Assembly: GCA_028023455.1 (NCBI GenBank)
Contig: JAQFVV010006425.1
Location: 374,001-438,000, forward strand
Direction: 5' to 3'
DNA length: 64,000 bases
Source of the DNA: Epiperipatus broadwayi
Taxonomy: Eukaryota; Onychophora; Udeonychophora; Euonychophora; Peripatidae
Both the position numbers and the translations under genes were made by a program. Of this stretch, positions 26,879 to 38,584 are shown piece by piece; the first letter of the stretch is position 1, and every line of letters begins with the position of its first letter. The notes under the pieces are model-generated. The model did no database searches, was not told the origin of the DNA, and saw only the letters and a program-made list of their open reading frames with translations.

Positions 26879-27041
26879 GAGCGACAAGACGCACTTGTCG
26901 TCCTCACTCACTTATTTTAAAAATGCAAAGACTGTGATACCAGAACAGAAACAGCTAATGCTAACTCCAAAATATCAGACCGGTCTTCCAGGAAAGTCTC
27001 CGTGGGAATTGCCAACGGGAACAGGGACTCTTCTACTGTAA
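26841..27041 (+). pseudogene. Relic resembling the Walker A region of TFIIH helicase XPD (ERCC2)
   Basis: XPD is the 5'-3' DNA helicase of TFIIH, acting in transcription and nucleotide excision repair. The frame is open from 26,841 to TAA 27,039-27,041. It contains LTYF, then PEQKQLML, then WELPTGTGT. In XPD proteins LxYF precedes YPEQ, and the gap from PEQ to the Walker A EMPSGTGKT is the same length as here. Met, Lys and Gly at intermediate positions also coincide. The Walker A Lys is missing (GTGT instead of GTGKT), there is no usable ATG, and the frame ends right after. A donor-like GTAAGC overlaps the end. It looks like a decayed copy or damaged exon. The resemblance rests on remembered family motifs, not on a search, so confidence is low. 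Confidence 0.3.
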
Positions 27042-27044
27042 GCA

Positions 27045-28955
27045 ATAGAACTGAACAATTGTTAAAATCATAATATTAATTAAGAACTTTAAAGATTGAT
27101 AAGTTAATTTAAATTTTATAAAAAGAACTTTTCTCTGACTTATGTGTCAACTCAATTGATAATGTGTAATTTTATATATGTTTGCGCTTGATAAAAAAAT
27201 CATTTCCATTTCTTATTTATTTGTATAAATTGTTTATTGTTTAAATTTTAATTGATGAAATTTAAGGTTGGGTATAGACGTTGCATAGATTCATTAGCGG
27301 TTGATAATGTTGTGGTTTTCACATTCGATTAGAATATATGTCAACGATATCACTGCAAGCATCTTACGATGAATGCTAATGGGATTTGTATATTCCCTAT
27401 GCAAGTGACGTTTATCGATGATTTTGTATTTTGATCAGTTGTGTTTAATTTGGAATGTTTTTGACCATGGAATCTGTGCAGCTGATCTGTACTCAACATT
27501 TTAAAACAAATTTTATAAAATGCATTTGTGTGAACGTATCTAAATGTTAAATTTAAGTCGGGCGTGAATGGCTATATAGATTTGTAAAGTTATATTAAGG
27601 GAGGGTAATCTTAGGTTATTTCTGTCGTTGTTGAATTGGGTCAATGGATTGGATATATTTGTGTAATTAGTAGATGTAGTATAAGTTTCGCTACGTGCAG
27701 AATCGCTGAATACACCGCACCAACCCTTTGCCTATGGATGGGATTGTAAGTCGGCAAAAAGGATTGCGGTCCCTTTTCCTATGGAGTTTTTATTTTATTG
27801 TTCTTCTTGCTATACAGATGTCATATCCCTGTATTGGACAAGAGTCAATGTTTTCTCTAACTACACTGTTCAGATGTCCATTCCTGACAGTATAGTATAT
27901 TTGTGCTGTTGTATTTTCATGCTACATTGAATACATAAATGTATCAGATGGATTGATGCTGGTTTGACTGCGAATTTTAGCCTAAGGTTAAATAGGGATA
28001 GAATGTTTTATTTTCAAATGCAAATCTATGTAGTCTATTCATACTTGACCATCTAAATAAAATATTAAACTCATTGAAATTTATGTAAATGTACAATTAA
28101 AGAGTAATATAATAAAATCTAAAAATGTTAAACCTATTCCTCAAAATTTAAATGTTATTTTATATGTGCGTAAATAAATATTTTTATGTGTTAATTTCTG
28201 GCAGTGGCTTTTATTTATTGATATTTAAGATATAAATTAAGATATAGATTTTTATCTCTGCGTCTCCGCTGAGCTAGTGACTTGGGCTAACGATCGGAAT
28301 ATTTAAATAAAGTTGAATCTTAACAGCGCGTATCTGCCTACTTTATAAATTTTTCTAGGTTTAAATGCCTAGATGGTGCCTTGTAAAGCAGATATTGTTT
28401 TTGCGGTTAGATTCGATCTTCACTTTCATTTCGATCGTTATAATATATATATAACATTTTTACCCCTAAATATCCAACTGAAAATATCATCATAGAGATG
28501 TGCTATTTATTTTTCTTATATCTTTGCCATTGATAAAGATTTTATACTTTTTTTTATATCTTGATATATCTACATAAAAAAATATAATCCTATTTTAAAT
28601 AGAATTAATGGAGTAGATAAGGAATTTAAAATAATGTATAATTAAAATGAATGTTTAAATAGGTTAGGTAAATTGTTAATAGTTTTTTTGTATATATAAA
28701 AAAATGTTTATATTCGTTTTATATTCATTTAAAGCTATAGTTTAGGAATTTTAAGACAGATTTGTAATTAAATAACGTAAAAGAAAGAGTAATTAAAAAT
28801 AGCAGTGGGTGAGAGATGTAAGTAAAATATAATTATATACATTTAATATGTTTGTTACTGTTTATGTTAATGTAAGATGACAGTATTTATGTAATTGAGG
28901 CTTATTTATAAATATGTATTTCATATTGTTGTTGCAGATCCTTGAAAAAGACTGT
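27045..28955. other. Noncoding stretch, slightly less A+T-rich
   Basis: No coding region is recognised. An inverted pair TAACGATCGGAAT / ATTTCGATCGTTA brackets about 155 bp (28,289-28,441). GGTTAGATTCGATC inside it resembles a B-box. Confidence 0.4.
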
Positions 28956-29045
28956 ATGAAGATAAAAACAGTTGAAATGTTGGAGTTTTGTATTATCTAT
29001 ATATGTTCAATATTGATGTTAGAAAATAAAGTTTTTGAAAAGAAA
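28935..29045 (+). repeat. Possible retroelement 3' end
   Basis: GATCCTTGAAAAAGACTGT, then CAGTTGAAATGTTGGAGTTT, an AATAAAG and A-rich sequence resemble tails of non-LTR or Penelope-like elements. No protein remains to confirm this. Confidence 0.3.
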
Positions 29046-30040
29046 AAGAAGGATTTTTAATGTGTTGAATATTTTGTAGAACATATATATTTTAAAAGAA
29101 AAAGTGATTGTACATTTGCTGTGTTATAATATTTGATATATCTATTAATATCAAACTAACATCTTATGGCATCAACTTACATATTTTTAGGAACACTTTT
29201 TGTTTATTCCTCTTCAAAATTGCTATCTATTGTAAGCTAGGCTAACTAATACATACAGTATAGTAAAGTTTATTAAATCCATATAATATCTGGAAATATT
29301 AATAGATTAGATCCAGGATGTAAATTTAATTAGCAGTATCATCATAAATTGCTGACATTGGAATAGAGTCAGCAGTTATGTGTGTTATCATTTATGTACT
29401 TTTAAAAATTATACAATAAATAAAATTCAGTGAGCTATGTAAGATTTCTTTTTCATAAGCTGAACAATAGTTATGACATAGGGATTGATTTTGGCTAAAT
29501 GAATGTCTTATAAAATACAATATGATTGTTTTGTGATATCTCTTTTTCTTTTGATCCCTTTTATGCTTATAAACAATGATCATAAGTGTTATACAAAGTA
29601 ATAATAAAAAGGCATTATGCAATTTATGATAAAATTTTGACTTTTTTCTTAACAGTAGTAAAGATTGTTCATATTTTATCATATATTTATTTTCTTAACA
29701 ATCAACACTCTGATGCCATTCCCTTGTTCAGTGGCAAAATTGTTAACAATGGTTTATCGATAAATGTTTAACAGGTTAAACTATCTCAGTTTGCAACTTC
29801 ATCATGGACTTTCATTCAATGTTATATGCATATCTTACAGTATCGCTGATGACATCATAAAACATTTACTGGTATAAAAATAATGATATATAATTAAAGT
29901 AAGCTTCACCAACACGAGAAAATATATACTCAACATGTTTTAGCCTATAATACATCCTTCATTGATCTTTTTTGCCCTAGATTAACTATTGCAATAAAAT
30001 TGAGTTAATGACGTGGAGGATTACAAAGTGTTCAATGTTA
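29046..30040. other. A+T-rich noncoding stretch
   Basis: Nothing recognised. Confidence 0.5.
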
Positions 30041-30044
30041 CAAG

Positions 30045-30395
30045 ACAAAACAATTATTGAACAGGTTTACAAAGTACGTACGCTCGATAACAAATATATC
30101 CATAAAAGGGTTGTATAGTTTTGCTTAATGTGTATCTAGACATGGATGCGCACAGATCTGCACTGCCCAAAAACAATCCATCAAGGGGGCACAACATCCC
30201 ATTAGAGTGGAAAACGTGCAGAAAACTTTGACCCTGCAACCTCCCGGCAGGTTTTCCAGGTAGCAGCAATAGTCATCACCAGCCTGCACTCATAACCAGA
30301 CCCCCAATGATGACCATCATCAACCTCTGTGAAAGAAATGAGGAGTGCAGACCCATGCCCAAAAATATTACAACAAAACTCAATTACTGTTACAA
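30045..30395. other. GC-richer island of unknown origin
   Basis: Base composition is clearly less A+T-rich than the flanks, and two overlapping minus-strand frames are open for about 70 codons each. Neither has a recognisable domain. It abuts the left arm of the 58-bp inverted repeat and may belong to the same mobile unit. Confidence 0.35.
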
Positions 30396-30405
30396 AGATG
30401 ATATT

Positions 30406-30742
30406 TAAAAACAAAAAAATACTTAATTGTAATTATTAATTAGAGAAAATATAACTTACTATTAAAAATTTTCGGCTGAACATTTTCGAGGAACCATGCC
30501 TCATACTCATAGCCTTCATGAAAAGTGTAATAAATATATGCAAATGTAAATATTCAAATAAGCTACTGTTACGTAGCCCATTTTTTCGAGATCTCGAAGC
30601 ATGTGTCCTTTCTGTTAATGGCATGGATGTCTCTATTAATATAGAATGCCTCCTTTATTTTTCTCCTGTAATTATTTGGCTCTGAATAGTAAGTTATATT
30701 TTCTCTAATTAATAATTACAATTAAGTATTTTTTTGTTTTTA
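30406..30742. mobile_element. MITE-like element with perfect 58-bp inverted repeats
   Basis: The arms 30,406-30,463 and 30,685-30,742 are exact reverse complements over 58 bp, starting TAAAAACAAAAAAATAC and ending AACTTACTATT. The 221-bp interior carries a coding relic (separate entry). AAAGATGATATTT occurs just outside both ends (about 30,394-30,406 and 30,762-30,774), but the right copy lies 20 bp beyond the arm, so it is not a clean target-site duplication. Perfect arms suggest recent formation or gene conversion. Confidence 0.75.
30555..30684 (+). pseudogene. Unidentified coding relic inside the inverted-repeat element
   Basis: In one plus-strand frame it reads PFFRDLEACVLSVNGMDV and further, ending in TGA. 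It matches the 25.8-26.0 kb minus-strand relic in both DNA (CCATTTTTTCGAGAT, AAGCATGTGT, TGCCTCCTT blocks) and protein. Function unknown. Confidence 0.45.
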
Positions 30743-30744
30743 CA

Positions 30745-32655
30745 TATAAGGAGAAATTAAAAAGATGATATTTCTAACTGGAGTGTCTATCATGTTTAAT
30801 ATAAAAAAATAGAAAAGTTAGTTTCAGATAATTAATCATTCAAGATATTTTATCAAACTATGGTAACTCCTCCATTATAACTTTATTTAGTAAATTACCT
30901 TCATAATTTAACTTCAAAATATCTGTGATGGAATTGTGATATGTTTTTTAAGACTAAAAAATCCCAGAAATGGAGAAGCCATTTTTTTATCCATAAGTTA
31001 GTATTTAAGATCATTTTATCAATAGATGATCATTTATTTGAAATGTATTATGTTATGTTCATTATCTTATGGGAACTTTATGTGAATACCTATTATAAAT
31101 ACATTGTAATATTTATTATAAATCAGAATCAACTTGTATAATTTCTTCAGTGAAACCTGTTAATTATCATTGCATTTTTATATGCTTTATCCAAGAAACC
31201 AGATTTTCTCTATTATACATATTTTGTCATCATTCAATTTTATTAACATTAGTTGTCCATGTCTTATAGACATGGACAACTTACTATTTTATTTTTTTTG
31301 TCTTTAGAAATTAAGAATAATATTAATGTGTCCAGAATAAACAAACCTTCTATGTAATTTATATCAGATCTCTTGAATTTGAATCCTGCCCCCAAAAATA
31401 GTATTGATAATATAATAGTAACTATGACAAATAAAACTTACAAATAATATATTTACTATAGGAATAAAACATTTTCATCATGAATTAATGTACATTTTCT
31501 TCTGTATATTTTAATGCATTGGTAAACTGGTGAACTCAAAACCAAATGGTCCAGGATTGATGTTAATTGAGTTATCTTAAAAAAATTCAGTTAAGACTAG
31601 TGGAGTTGAACTGGAAAAACACTTAATATGTTACTGTGGTGCTTAAATGTCAGATGATCAAATCATAATATTTGAGACCCATTAAATTACACACACTCAT
31701 GTATAGTATAAATCATGGCCTTAGTATATTTAGTGTATAAATTAACATTACCAATGCAAAAGTTATGTCATAGTGCAATTGTGTGCCTTTTTGTAATTAG
31801 TAAATTGATATCATTATGATTACATCTAGAAATGTTTATTATTTAACTAAAATATTTAGACCAGTTAACCATTTATTTTTGAATTGTGAATATTATTTGG
31901 GTATACTATGAATCACCTTTTTATAAAAAATCACAAAACATTTAAAATAATCACATATATCTGAACAAAAAATCTTGATATTTAATCATATTTGAGCTCA
32001 ATCCTATAAAATCCAATCATATTATATTCATAAAATTGCTAAAAGCAACTCTTCACGTAAGTGCCATTACTAATTGTATACATAATTTATATCTTGATTA
32101 TTTGAACTTCCATCTTCTAACCAGTTTCTGGCTTTAACCTTTATCAGTTAGGACCAAGATTCTAAGTTGGAAAGTATGAATGCAATAATTACTTTTTATT
32201 TCACTTTATCTATCAAGTTTATAAGTAAAATTTATAATCATCCCAATATTTTAAATCCAAGTTAATTTATATCTGGTTGTGATGGATGTTAGGTTATATT
32301 TTTTTCTCATAAAAATGTCTGTTAGAATGAAAAGAAGTATATTTTAAAATTAAAATAAATATGAATAAAGGTGTAATCTCATTAAAAAAATCTTAATAAT
32401 AATTACATGAGTATAAAATATAGTAGAAAATAAAATAACATAAAAAATTTTGTGTTGTAAAATTTTTATTTTTTGCTTAAATACTTTATCATTTTCGAAT
32501 AATTTTTGCTCAAGGTTTTTCTTGTTTAAAGCTGTGTTATTTTTTTTTATATTCTTCGTGACTCATAAAAATCAAAAAAGAAAAAAATTGATATTACCAG
32601 ATATAAATGCAACTTAAATGTAATACTCTATGCACAAAACTTTTGATGGTTTGTC
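30745..32655. other. A+T-rich noncoding stretch
   Basis: It contains the 31,251-31,281 hairpin. At 31,512-31,565 there is a weak tRNA-like region (ATGGTCCAGGATTGATG as a possible B-box). Otherwise nothing is recognised. Confidence 0.45.
31251..31281. repeat. Perfect 14-bp hairpin
   Basis: AGTTGTCCATGTCT and its exact complement are separated by TAT. The tight loop and perfect stem stand out, but no gene ends here. Confidence 0.8.
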
Positions 32656-32663
32656 TTTGTATG

Positions 32664-32868
32664 TATCATCATCATAATTTTCAACACTTATTTATTCACT
32701 ACAGGATGAACGTTTCTTCAAGTTTAATCTGTCTTCTCCAATATCTAGCCTTTCTTCTCCATATTATCTCAGCACATTTTCTTATTTCATCAATCCATCT
32801 CACATGTGGTATCTTTCTGTGTCTTTTACAATCATTTGGAATCCAGTTTAAGATTTTAACAGTTCATA
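32664..32868 (-). pseudogene. Decayed 3' end of the RTE LINE family, reversed
   Basis: On the minus strand it aligns to the last 200 bp of the 15-18 kb element. Matching blocks are AAACTGGATTCCAAATGATT, CACATGTGAGATGGATTGATG, the TGTGCTGAGATAATATGGAG region and the GATGATGATAC tail at the low-coordinate end. The plus-strand open frame here is antisense to it. Confidence 0.75.
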
Positions 32869-32869
32869 T

Positions 32870-35800
32870 TTGTATTTAAACAAAGGAGGTTGTGAGACTA
32901 TATTCATGTTACTATCGAAGATAATTTTATCATTGATGTTGCTAGAAAACTATCAATTACTTATTGATAGTCCTAAAGTTAAATAAGGTTTTTAGTAACC
33001 AATAATAGTTCTTTTGTCTTAAGTTTAATTAGAAGAAAAAGATTATATTTTATTTTTAATCCAAGCTGTTATAAGGATTCAAATCTAGACAACTAATTTT
33101 ATAGATATGAAGATTCCATAGATTTCCGTTTTTTTTTGTCACCTTCTGCTTTAATTCATTACACTTCCTACTACAAGTATTTCTACATAGTTGATACATA
33201 AAGATGAAATGAGAAAATAAGATAAAGTATATTTTTTGTTAATTAATTACTACTGCTCTGGGTAAATAGGAATGTCAGAATATGCCATATCCAAATCATC
33301 TTCTGGTTATAATCTGTATATAATCACATTTTTTGACTTTTTCTCTATTCATTTTATCTTCATTTTTGCCTATCCTTTATTTCAAAAATCTCCAATTTTT
33401 TTAATATCATTAATTTAATTAGTAACATCTGCTTTAAATAGAGAAATTTAACAGAGATAAAGATTTATTATTTTTAAGCTAAAATGGGTGATTATCATTA
33501 CTATTTTTCTGTATTTTTCCTTCTCACACCTCTTATTTTCAGTATTATTTGATCTAGTTATTCAAAATGCTTACTTGAAACCACTAATCAATTTTCTATC
33601 CATCTCGCATGATTTATTCTGAATTCAAGGTTCACGAATCATATAGCAGTTTTGTAACTTTCAGTTCTATAATTTTTTGAAAGTTCCAAGTAATAAAGCC
33701 ATGAAATTATTATTTTTTTAAAAAAAATTTCAATAAATGCATCTTTATAAATTCTGATAAATTCTATTACTTTGGTACTTTTAACATTAATTTTTATGCC
33801 AAATTGAATAGAAGATCTATGTATGTTTTTTTTATAATTTTATTTAATGTTTTTTGGCTTCCTGTCAATACAGATTAATAAATATGCATATATAGTGGCA
33901 TATATTCAAATTTTAACATTATTCAATCTCTATGACAGTTCAGTCACTGGACCTTAAATTTCAATCATATATTTCTGATGAATATTTTTGTCTGTATAAA
34001 CTTACATTTAATTTTAGCTTAATGTGAAAATCATTCTTAAAGTTTGTTATGTAGCTGAATTGAGAACAAATTATGAAATAGAGATGGCAAGTATTGGAGA
34101 ATTATTACCAATGATTATCAAGAGTTATCATGTGATCGTAGCATGTTGTTGCCTAGCAACCATCAAGCAAAAAACTTCACATGCATACACAAATTAACTT
34201 TGCATATAGAGTTAATAACTTTATTATATTTTTTAAAAAATGTTTTTTTTTGTAACTATCTATCTGTACACACACACATATATATATATGTAATATTTGA
34301 CTTATTTAACGTAAATGGATTCCATACCTTATGATCTGGAGAAAATTTATAAAAAAAAAAAAATATCTGCACAGGAAAGATAATACAGCAAAAAAAAAGT
34401 GCAGGGAGGGGCAGAATGTCAAAGGATAAGAGAGGAATAGTTGCTATGGTGATAACGTAAAATTTAATTTGAAGAGCATAATTTTTCCTCGTAGATCATG
34501 TGACAATCAAAGCGTTTAATGAAGCAGAATTAACATTTAATGAGATATGTGTATAATCGGGCAATGAAAACAAACTGAGCATAAGGGATTCTTTTGTTGT
34601 TAAAGTTTACTTTAAAAAAGGGTAATACATATATAAATGCGCGTGCTCACGACATCGTGATGCGACTTGACGTGATTGTAAATAAAATAATCTTCAATTT
34701 AAAATAACATTTTGTTAACAATTATGGACAAAATTATGTTATTTTTTTGTATAAAGATATTGAGCAATAATTATTAATTATTTGCTCAAGCAAGACCACC
34801 ATTTATTTCCACGCCTTTGTCTTTAAGCTAAAATTTAAATAATGACAGGTGTGTACATTTATATATAGAAGACACTCGCAAATGAATTTGCCTCTTCTAA
34901 TTCCAAGAAAAGAGAATATTAAAACTGTTTTAGAAATGAGTTTTACAAAGGCAATAAACCGATCTGTAAAACACAAATACATGCACATATAGAATGCGCG
35001 AGTTTATATTTCTGTTTATTTAATATTTTGCGATCTAGTCAATTTTTTCAGAAGAAAATATTTCTTTATAAAATACTTCAATACTATATATAATTGTCGA
35101 TTTACACTGTATTCTATTCTCTGTCACATCTCCTTCATAGAAAAAATTAACATGGCACTTCTTTAGAAAGTCTTCGAGATAAGCACTATAACGTAAATGA
35201 GATATATTTCCTTGACTAAAACAATGTTCAGTTCACAGAAAAATACTCTTAGAAGGTCATTTATTATTCTCTCATTTTACATGTCCAGTCCAACAAAGTA
35301 TTATTTTACAATAGTGAATTTTATAACATGGTGTCCAGCATGAATAATATAGTGATTGTTTTTTATGATCTTACCATTTATTGTACTTTTAATTTTTTTA
35401 GGGAGAATTCTTAAATGAAACTTTTTAAATGTCTTTATATTGTATTGATAAAGTGTCAGATTCTCATTTCCATATAATAAATTATTTAAAATAACAACCC
35501 CTTATAAATTGAACATACTTGTAATTATTTTTCTGTGATGACATATATTATCTTTTAACATATTAAAACAGTAGAAGTATATTGAAATCTGTGTTGTAAA
35601 CTAACATATAAATGCACATTTCTAATTACAAAAATACCAAAGTGTTTAAATTGATTTATAGACACAAGTTCATACCTATCTAAGATAAAATTGTTTTATC
35701 AGTTGCTGATAAACAACTTACAATTTTTGAATATTAATTATCAGCCAGACGTCTTTGTTAAAAGCTAGTCTTTAAATGTAGCATTTAAATGTCATTTTGT

Positions 35801-36135
35801 AAATGGCCTTTCAAATTTTCAAAATTAGCATAATCCCAAAATTTTGTATCCAGAATTCAAAAAGATGAAGTTTTGTTTCTACTTTTCATTGGTTCAAATT
35901 AAAAATTACACCTCCAAAGACAATTGTCATAAATATTGAAATCAATGTTGGAGGAAGTATTTATCCATGTTTATCATCAGTTTTCATTTGAAATGTCCAG
36001 AGATGTCTTACCTGTAGTAATAATACTTTTTGTCACTTCATCACACAGATGCTGTGTTTACCAATAATTTTTGATGGCTGACTAATTTCAAATAATGTCA
36101 TAGATCTGGTCTATTAACTTAATTATCTGTTAGTT
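32870..36135. other. A+T-rich noncoding stretch
   Basis: No gene is recognised. It holds the X-box-like site at 34,148, a T7/A7 junction near 33,714-33,727, and a short CpG-bearing stretch at about 34,640-34,690. Confidence 0.45.
34148..34160. promoter_or_regulatory. X-box-like site (possible RFX site)
   Basis: GTTGCCTAGCAAC fits the X-box consensus with a 1-nt spacer. No ciliary gene is visible near it. Confidence 0.3.
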
Positions 36136-36139
36136 TGTG

Positions 36140-36200
36140 CAGTTATGCGCAATTAGTAGAGTGTCCAATATAGAATGGGAGGTCCAGAATCAATTCTGTT
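36140..36200 (+). repeat. Possible degenerate tRNA-like unit
   Basis: GCGCAATTAGTAGAGTG resembles the D-arm/A-box start of insect tRNA-derived SINEs. GGTCCAGAATC about 30 nt later could be a decayed B-box. Confidence 0.3.
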
Positions 36201-36204
36201 GCTC

Positions 36205-37210
36205 ATAGATCTATCACTCAAACTTCTTATGAACTACAAAGCAATAAAGCCATATAGTTTTTTTTATTAAATACTTTGACCAGATCAATAAAATAATATA
36301 TAAATGACTTCTTTTTTCACTAACATTTTCTTTTCATTTGTATGACAACAAAAATCATATTTGTAGTACTTCTTTATATTCTAAACCCACACTGACTTTA
36401 TGATAACCATCTATAATTGAAAGCAATCTATTAAACAAATTTTTTGGAAGTAGCTTTGCTGCAATGGGTGATAATAATAGTCAAAGATAATTATTGCAAT
36501 TTTTTTCTATTTTTTTTTATTTTAAAAATTGAAAAGCATTATTAAGATCAAGCTGCACAACTTCATGGGTCATGTATAATCATCTCTTTTTGTCTGTTTT
36601 TACCTTCTTACAAAGATGCAGTATTTTATCAGATTATAATATTATTAATGAGCAATTAGAAGAATATTTTTATGTGTTTAATGTTGTTTGTTGACCATAT
36701 CTTCTAGAACAAAAAGGTTATATCCATTCATAATCACATAATATATTTCTGTATTACTCATAGTCATTAGGAAATTGTATAGGATTACCATCTTTTTAAC
36801 AGTGCATCCAGATCATTTTGACTTTTATTTCAAATTTTATTAAATGTTCTCTTATCTATTTACCTTTTCCCGTATGTATTTCACATTTTTATTTATTAAT
36901 TTGTATATCTGTAAACACTTTGTTGTATGATTTTTTGATTCCATGTTGTATGATTTTATATTGATTATTTATATCTGTTTCAAATAAGTAAATATTGGCA
37001 ATGTTATCAAAAGGTTTATATATACTTTTTAATATTATTTCTACCATTTAAAAATTTCTCACATCAAGTTTAATTTTCTATTATAAATCTTCATAGAATA
37101 TGAATTTATTGTGATTAGAAGTATAAATATTAATTAAATTAAAATTAACTTGCAAGACAATTAATGTTACTGTTGCTCCACCATTCAAATAAATACATTT
37201 TATTTTTTTT
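36205..37210. other. A+T-rich noncoding stretch
   Basis: Nothing recognised. Confidence 0.5.
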
Positions 37211-37213
37211 ATT

Positions 37214-37240
37214 TTTATTATTATTATTATTATTATTATT
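37214..37240. repeat. (TTA)n tract on the left of foldback copy A
   Basis: About eight TTA units immediately abut the foldback arm. A longer TTA array lies on its other side. Confidence 0.85.
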
Positions 37241-37407
37241 AATATTTACTGAGGCTATAACCTCGACAGGTGTTTTAACCACTTGTGGTTAAAACACCTG
37301 TAGAGGTCCCTACTATCGCATTTTATACGCATATTATCGAGGTTATAGCCTCAGTAAATATTACTACATAATCAATGTGCGTTTAATAAATTTATAATTA
37401 CAACTTT
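37241..37407 (-). mobile_element. Foldback element family F, copy A (nested hairpins)
   Basis: The outer arms 37,241-37,266 and 37,337-37,362 are exact 26-bp reverse complements (AATATTTACTGAGGC...). An exact 16-bp hairpin (CAGGTGTTTTAACCAC, 2-nt loop) at 37,267-37,300 abuts the left arm. About 45 bp beyond the right arm (AATGTGCGTTTAATAAATTT and on) also matches, inverted, the left flank of copy B at 44.5 kb, so the element is larger than its palindrome. It is embedded in TTA repeats on both sides. Confidence 0.75.
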
Positions 37408-37408
37408 A

Positions 37409-37410
<2 letters not shown>

Positions 37411-37463
<53 letters not shown>

Positions 37464-37568
37464 GTTATTATTATTATTATTATTATTGGAGTAATAAATA
37501 ATAATAAATGATTTGAATTGAATTGAATTATTTTTTTTTTTTTTATTTTTATTATTAAAAAATTAAAT

Positions 37569-37600
<32 letters not shown>

Positions 37601-37602
37601 TA

Positions 37603-37663
<61 letters not shown>
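37411..37663. repeat. Compound (TTA)n / (ATC)n microsatellite
   Basis: A TTA array (about 37,411-37,486) is followed by about 80 bp of A+T-rich spacer, then about 11-12 ATC units (37,569-37,602) and another TTA array (to 37,663). The GAT/AAT combination resembles RTE tails and the microsatellite at 44.2 kb. Confidence 0.9.
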
Positions 37664-37666
<3 letters not shown>

Positions 37667-37735
37667 AATCTTTTGACTTCTTGTATACCTAACAATCCTT
37701 AAAGCATAATGCTTTAATATATAAAAAGAATTTTG

Positions 37736-37965
37736 TAAGTAGATGGATTTAAACTCAGGTTTTTCATTCTATTTAACCTCCACTCTATCTCAAGCAACTA
37801 ATAGACATGACCACATATGTGCAAAAAGATACATGATCACCAATAGACATATTTCTCATAATACCAGCACTCAATTAGTTGGGCGATGTGTATCTGTTGC
37901 TTGAAATAGAGTGGAAATTATTAGCTAAAAATCCTAAATTCAATTTCTTCTACTTACATAAGAAA
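37736..37965. repeat. Two tRNA-like units head to head
   Basis: Minus-strand AGTTGCTTGAGATAGAGTGG...GAGTTTAAATCC (37,800-37,740) and plus-strand GTTGCTTGAAATAGAGTGG (about 37,897-37,960) are inverted copies around a spacer of roughly 95 bp. A third, partial copy lies at 39,066-39,140. Weak A- and B-box resemblance suggests a tRNA-derived SINE. Confidence 0.5.
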
Positions 37966-38299
37966 CATTCAGTATATGCAAATTATATACTGCCTTAGAA
38001 TTACATAAATAATTTTGTAATGTAGTTCAAAAAACTTGAACTGAGTCAAGCCATTATGAAAAGGTATTTTGAAACCAAATATACATATCCTAACTTAATA
38101 AAACTTAATTAACTGTTGGTGACTTCTCACCAGAATAATAGTGCAAAATTAATTAACTAACAATGCTAACAGCAGGTTGAATATATAGTTTATAAAATAT
38201 GCAAATTATTGCAACCAGACATGTAAATTATTACAACAAGAAATGTAAATTGTAAAGTTCAGATGTTCCATTTTTTTGGAAAAGGAGACACAAGTCTCT

Positions 38300-38575
38300 C
38301 TCATTTTGATTGAACCACTAAACATCTCATGATTTCCATTGTTTATGCTTACAAAAACTGTTTACACAAAAGCTAAACTTTCAATACAGTATCACCACTC
38401 AGTGCGAGCCACAGTAATCAATGAGTGCAAGAAGGTTTGTGCATAAACTTCCTATCTAATGTCTATTCATCCAATATCCCAAGATTAGTTTCTAGTTTGT
38501 GGCTTACATCTATGAGGAGCCTTAGATCTGAGAGTACACTGGCTTACACTGAGTGGTGCTACTGTAAGGAGAGTT
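38300..38575 (-). repeat. R1 repeat, partial copies in minus orientation
   Basis: The end of one R1 unit (ACCACTAAACATCTCATGA) is followed by the start of another (CACTCAGTGCGAGCCACAGTAATCAATG...CTAGTTTGTGGC). This is the same head-to-tail junction as in the tandem pair at 59.2-60.1 kb, but shorter and more decayed. Confidence 0.65.
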
Positions 38576-38584
38576 TCACTTCTA

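Noticed and set aside
26708-26911. Minus-strand frame of 67 codons opening with GTG
   Set aside because: It overlaps the TATA/initiator and the XPD-like frame on the other strand, starts at a non-ATG codon and has no recognisable domain.
30054-30414. Overlapping minus-strand frames in the GC-richer island
   Set aside because: Two frames compete, neither has a motif, and open length alone is weak evidence in a patch with fewer A+T-rich stop codons.
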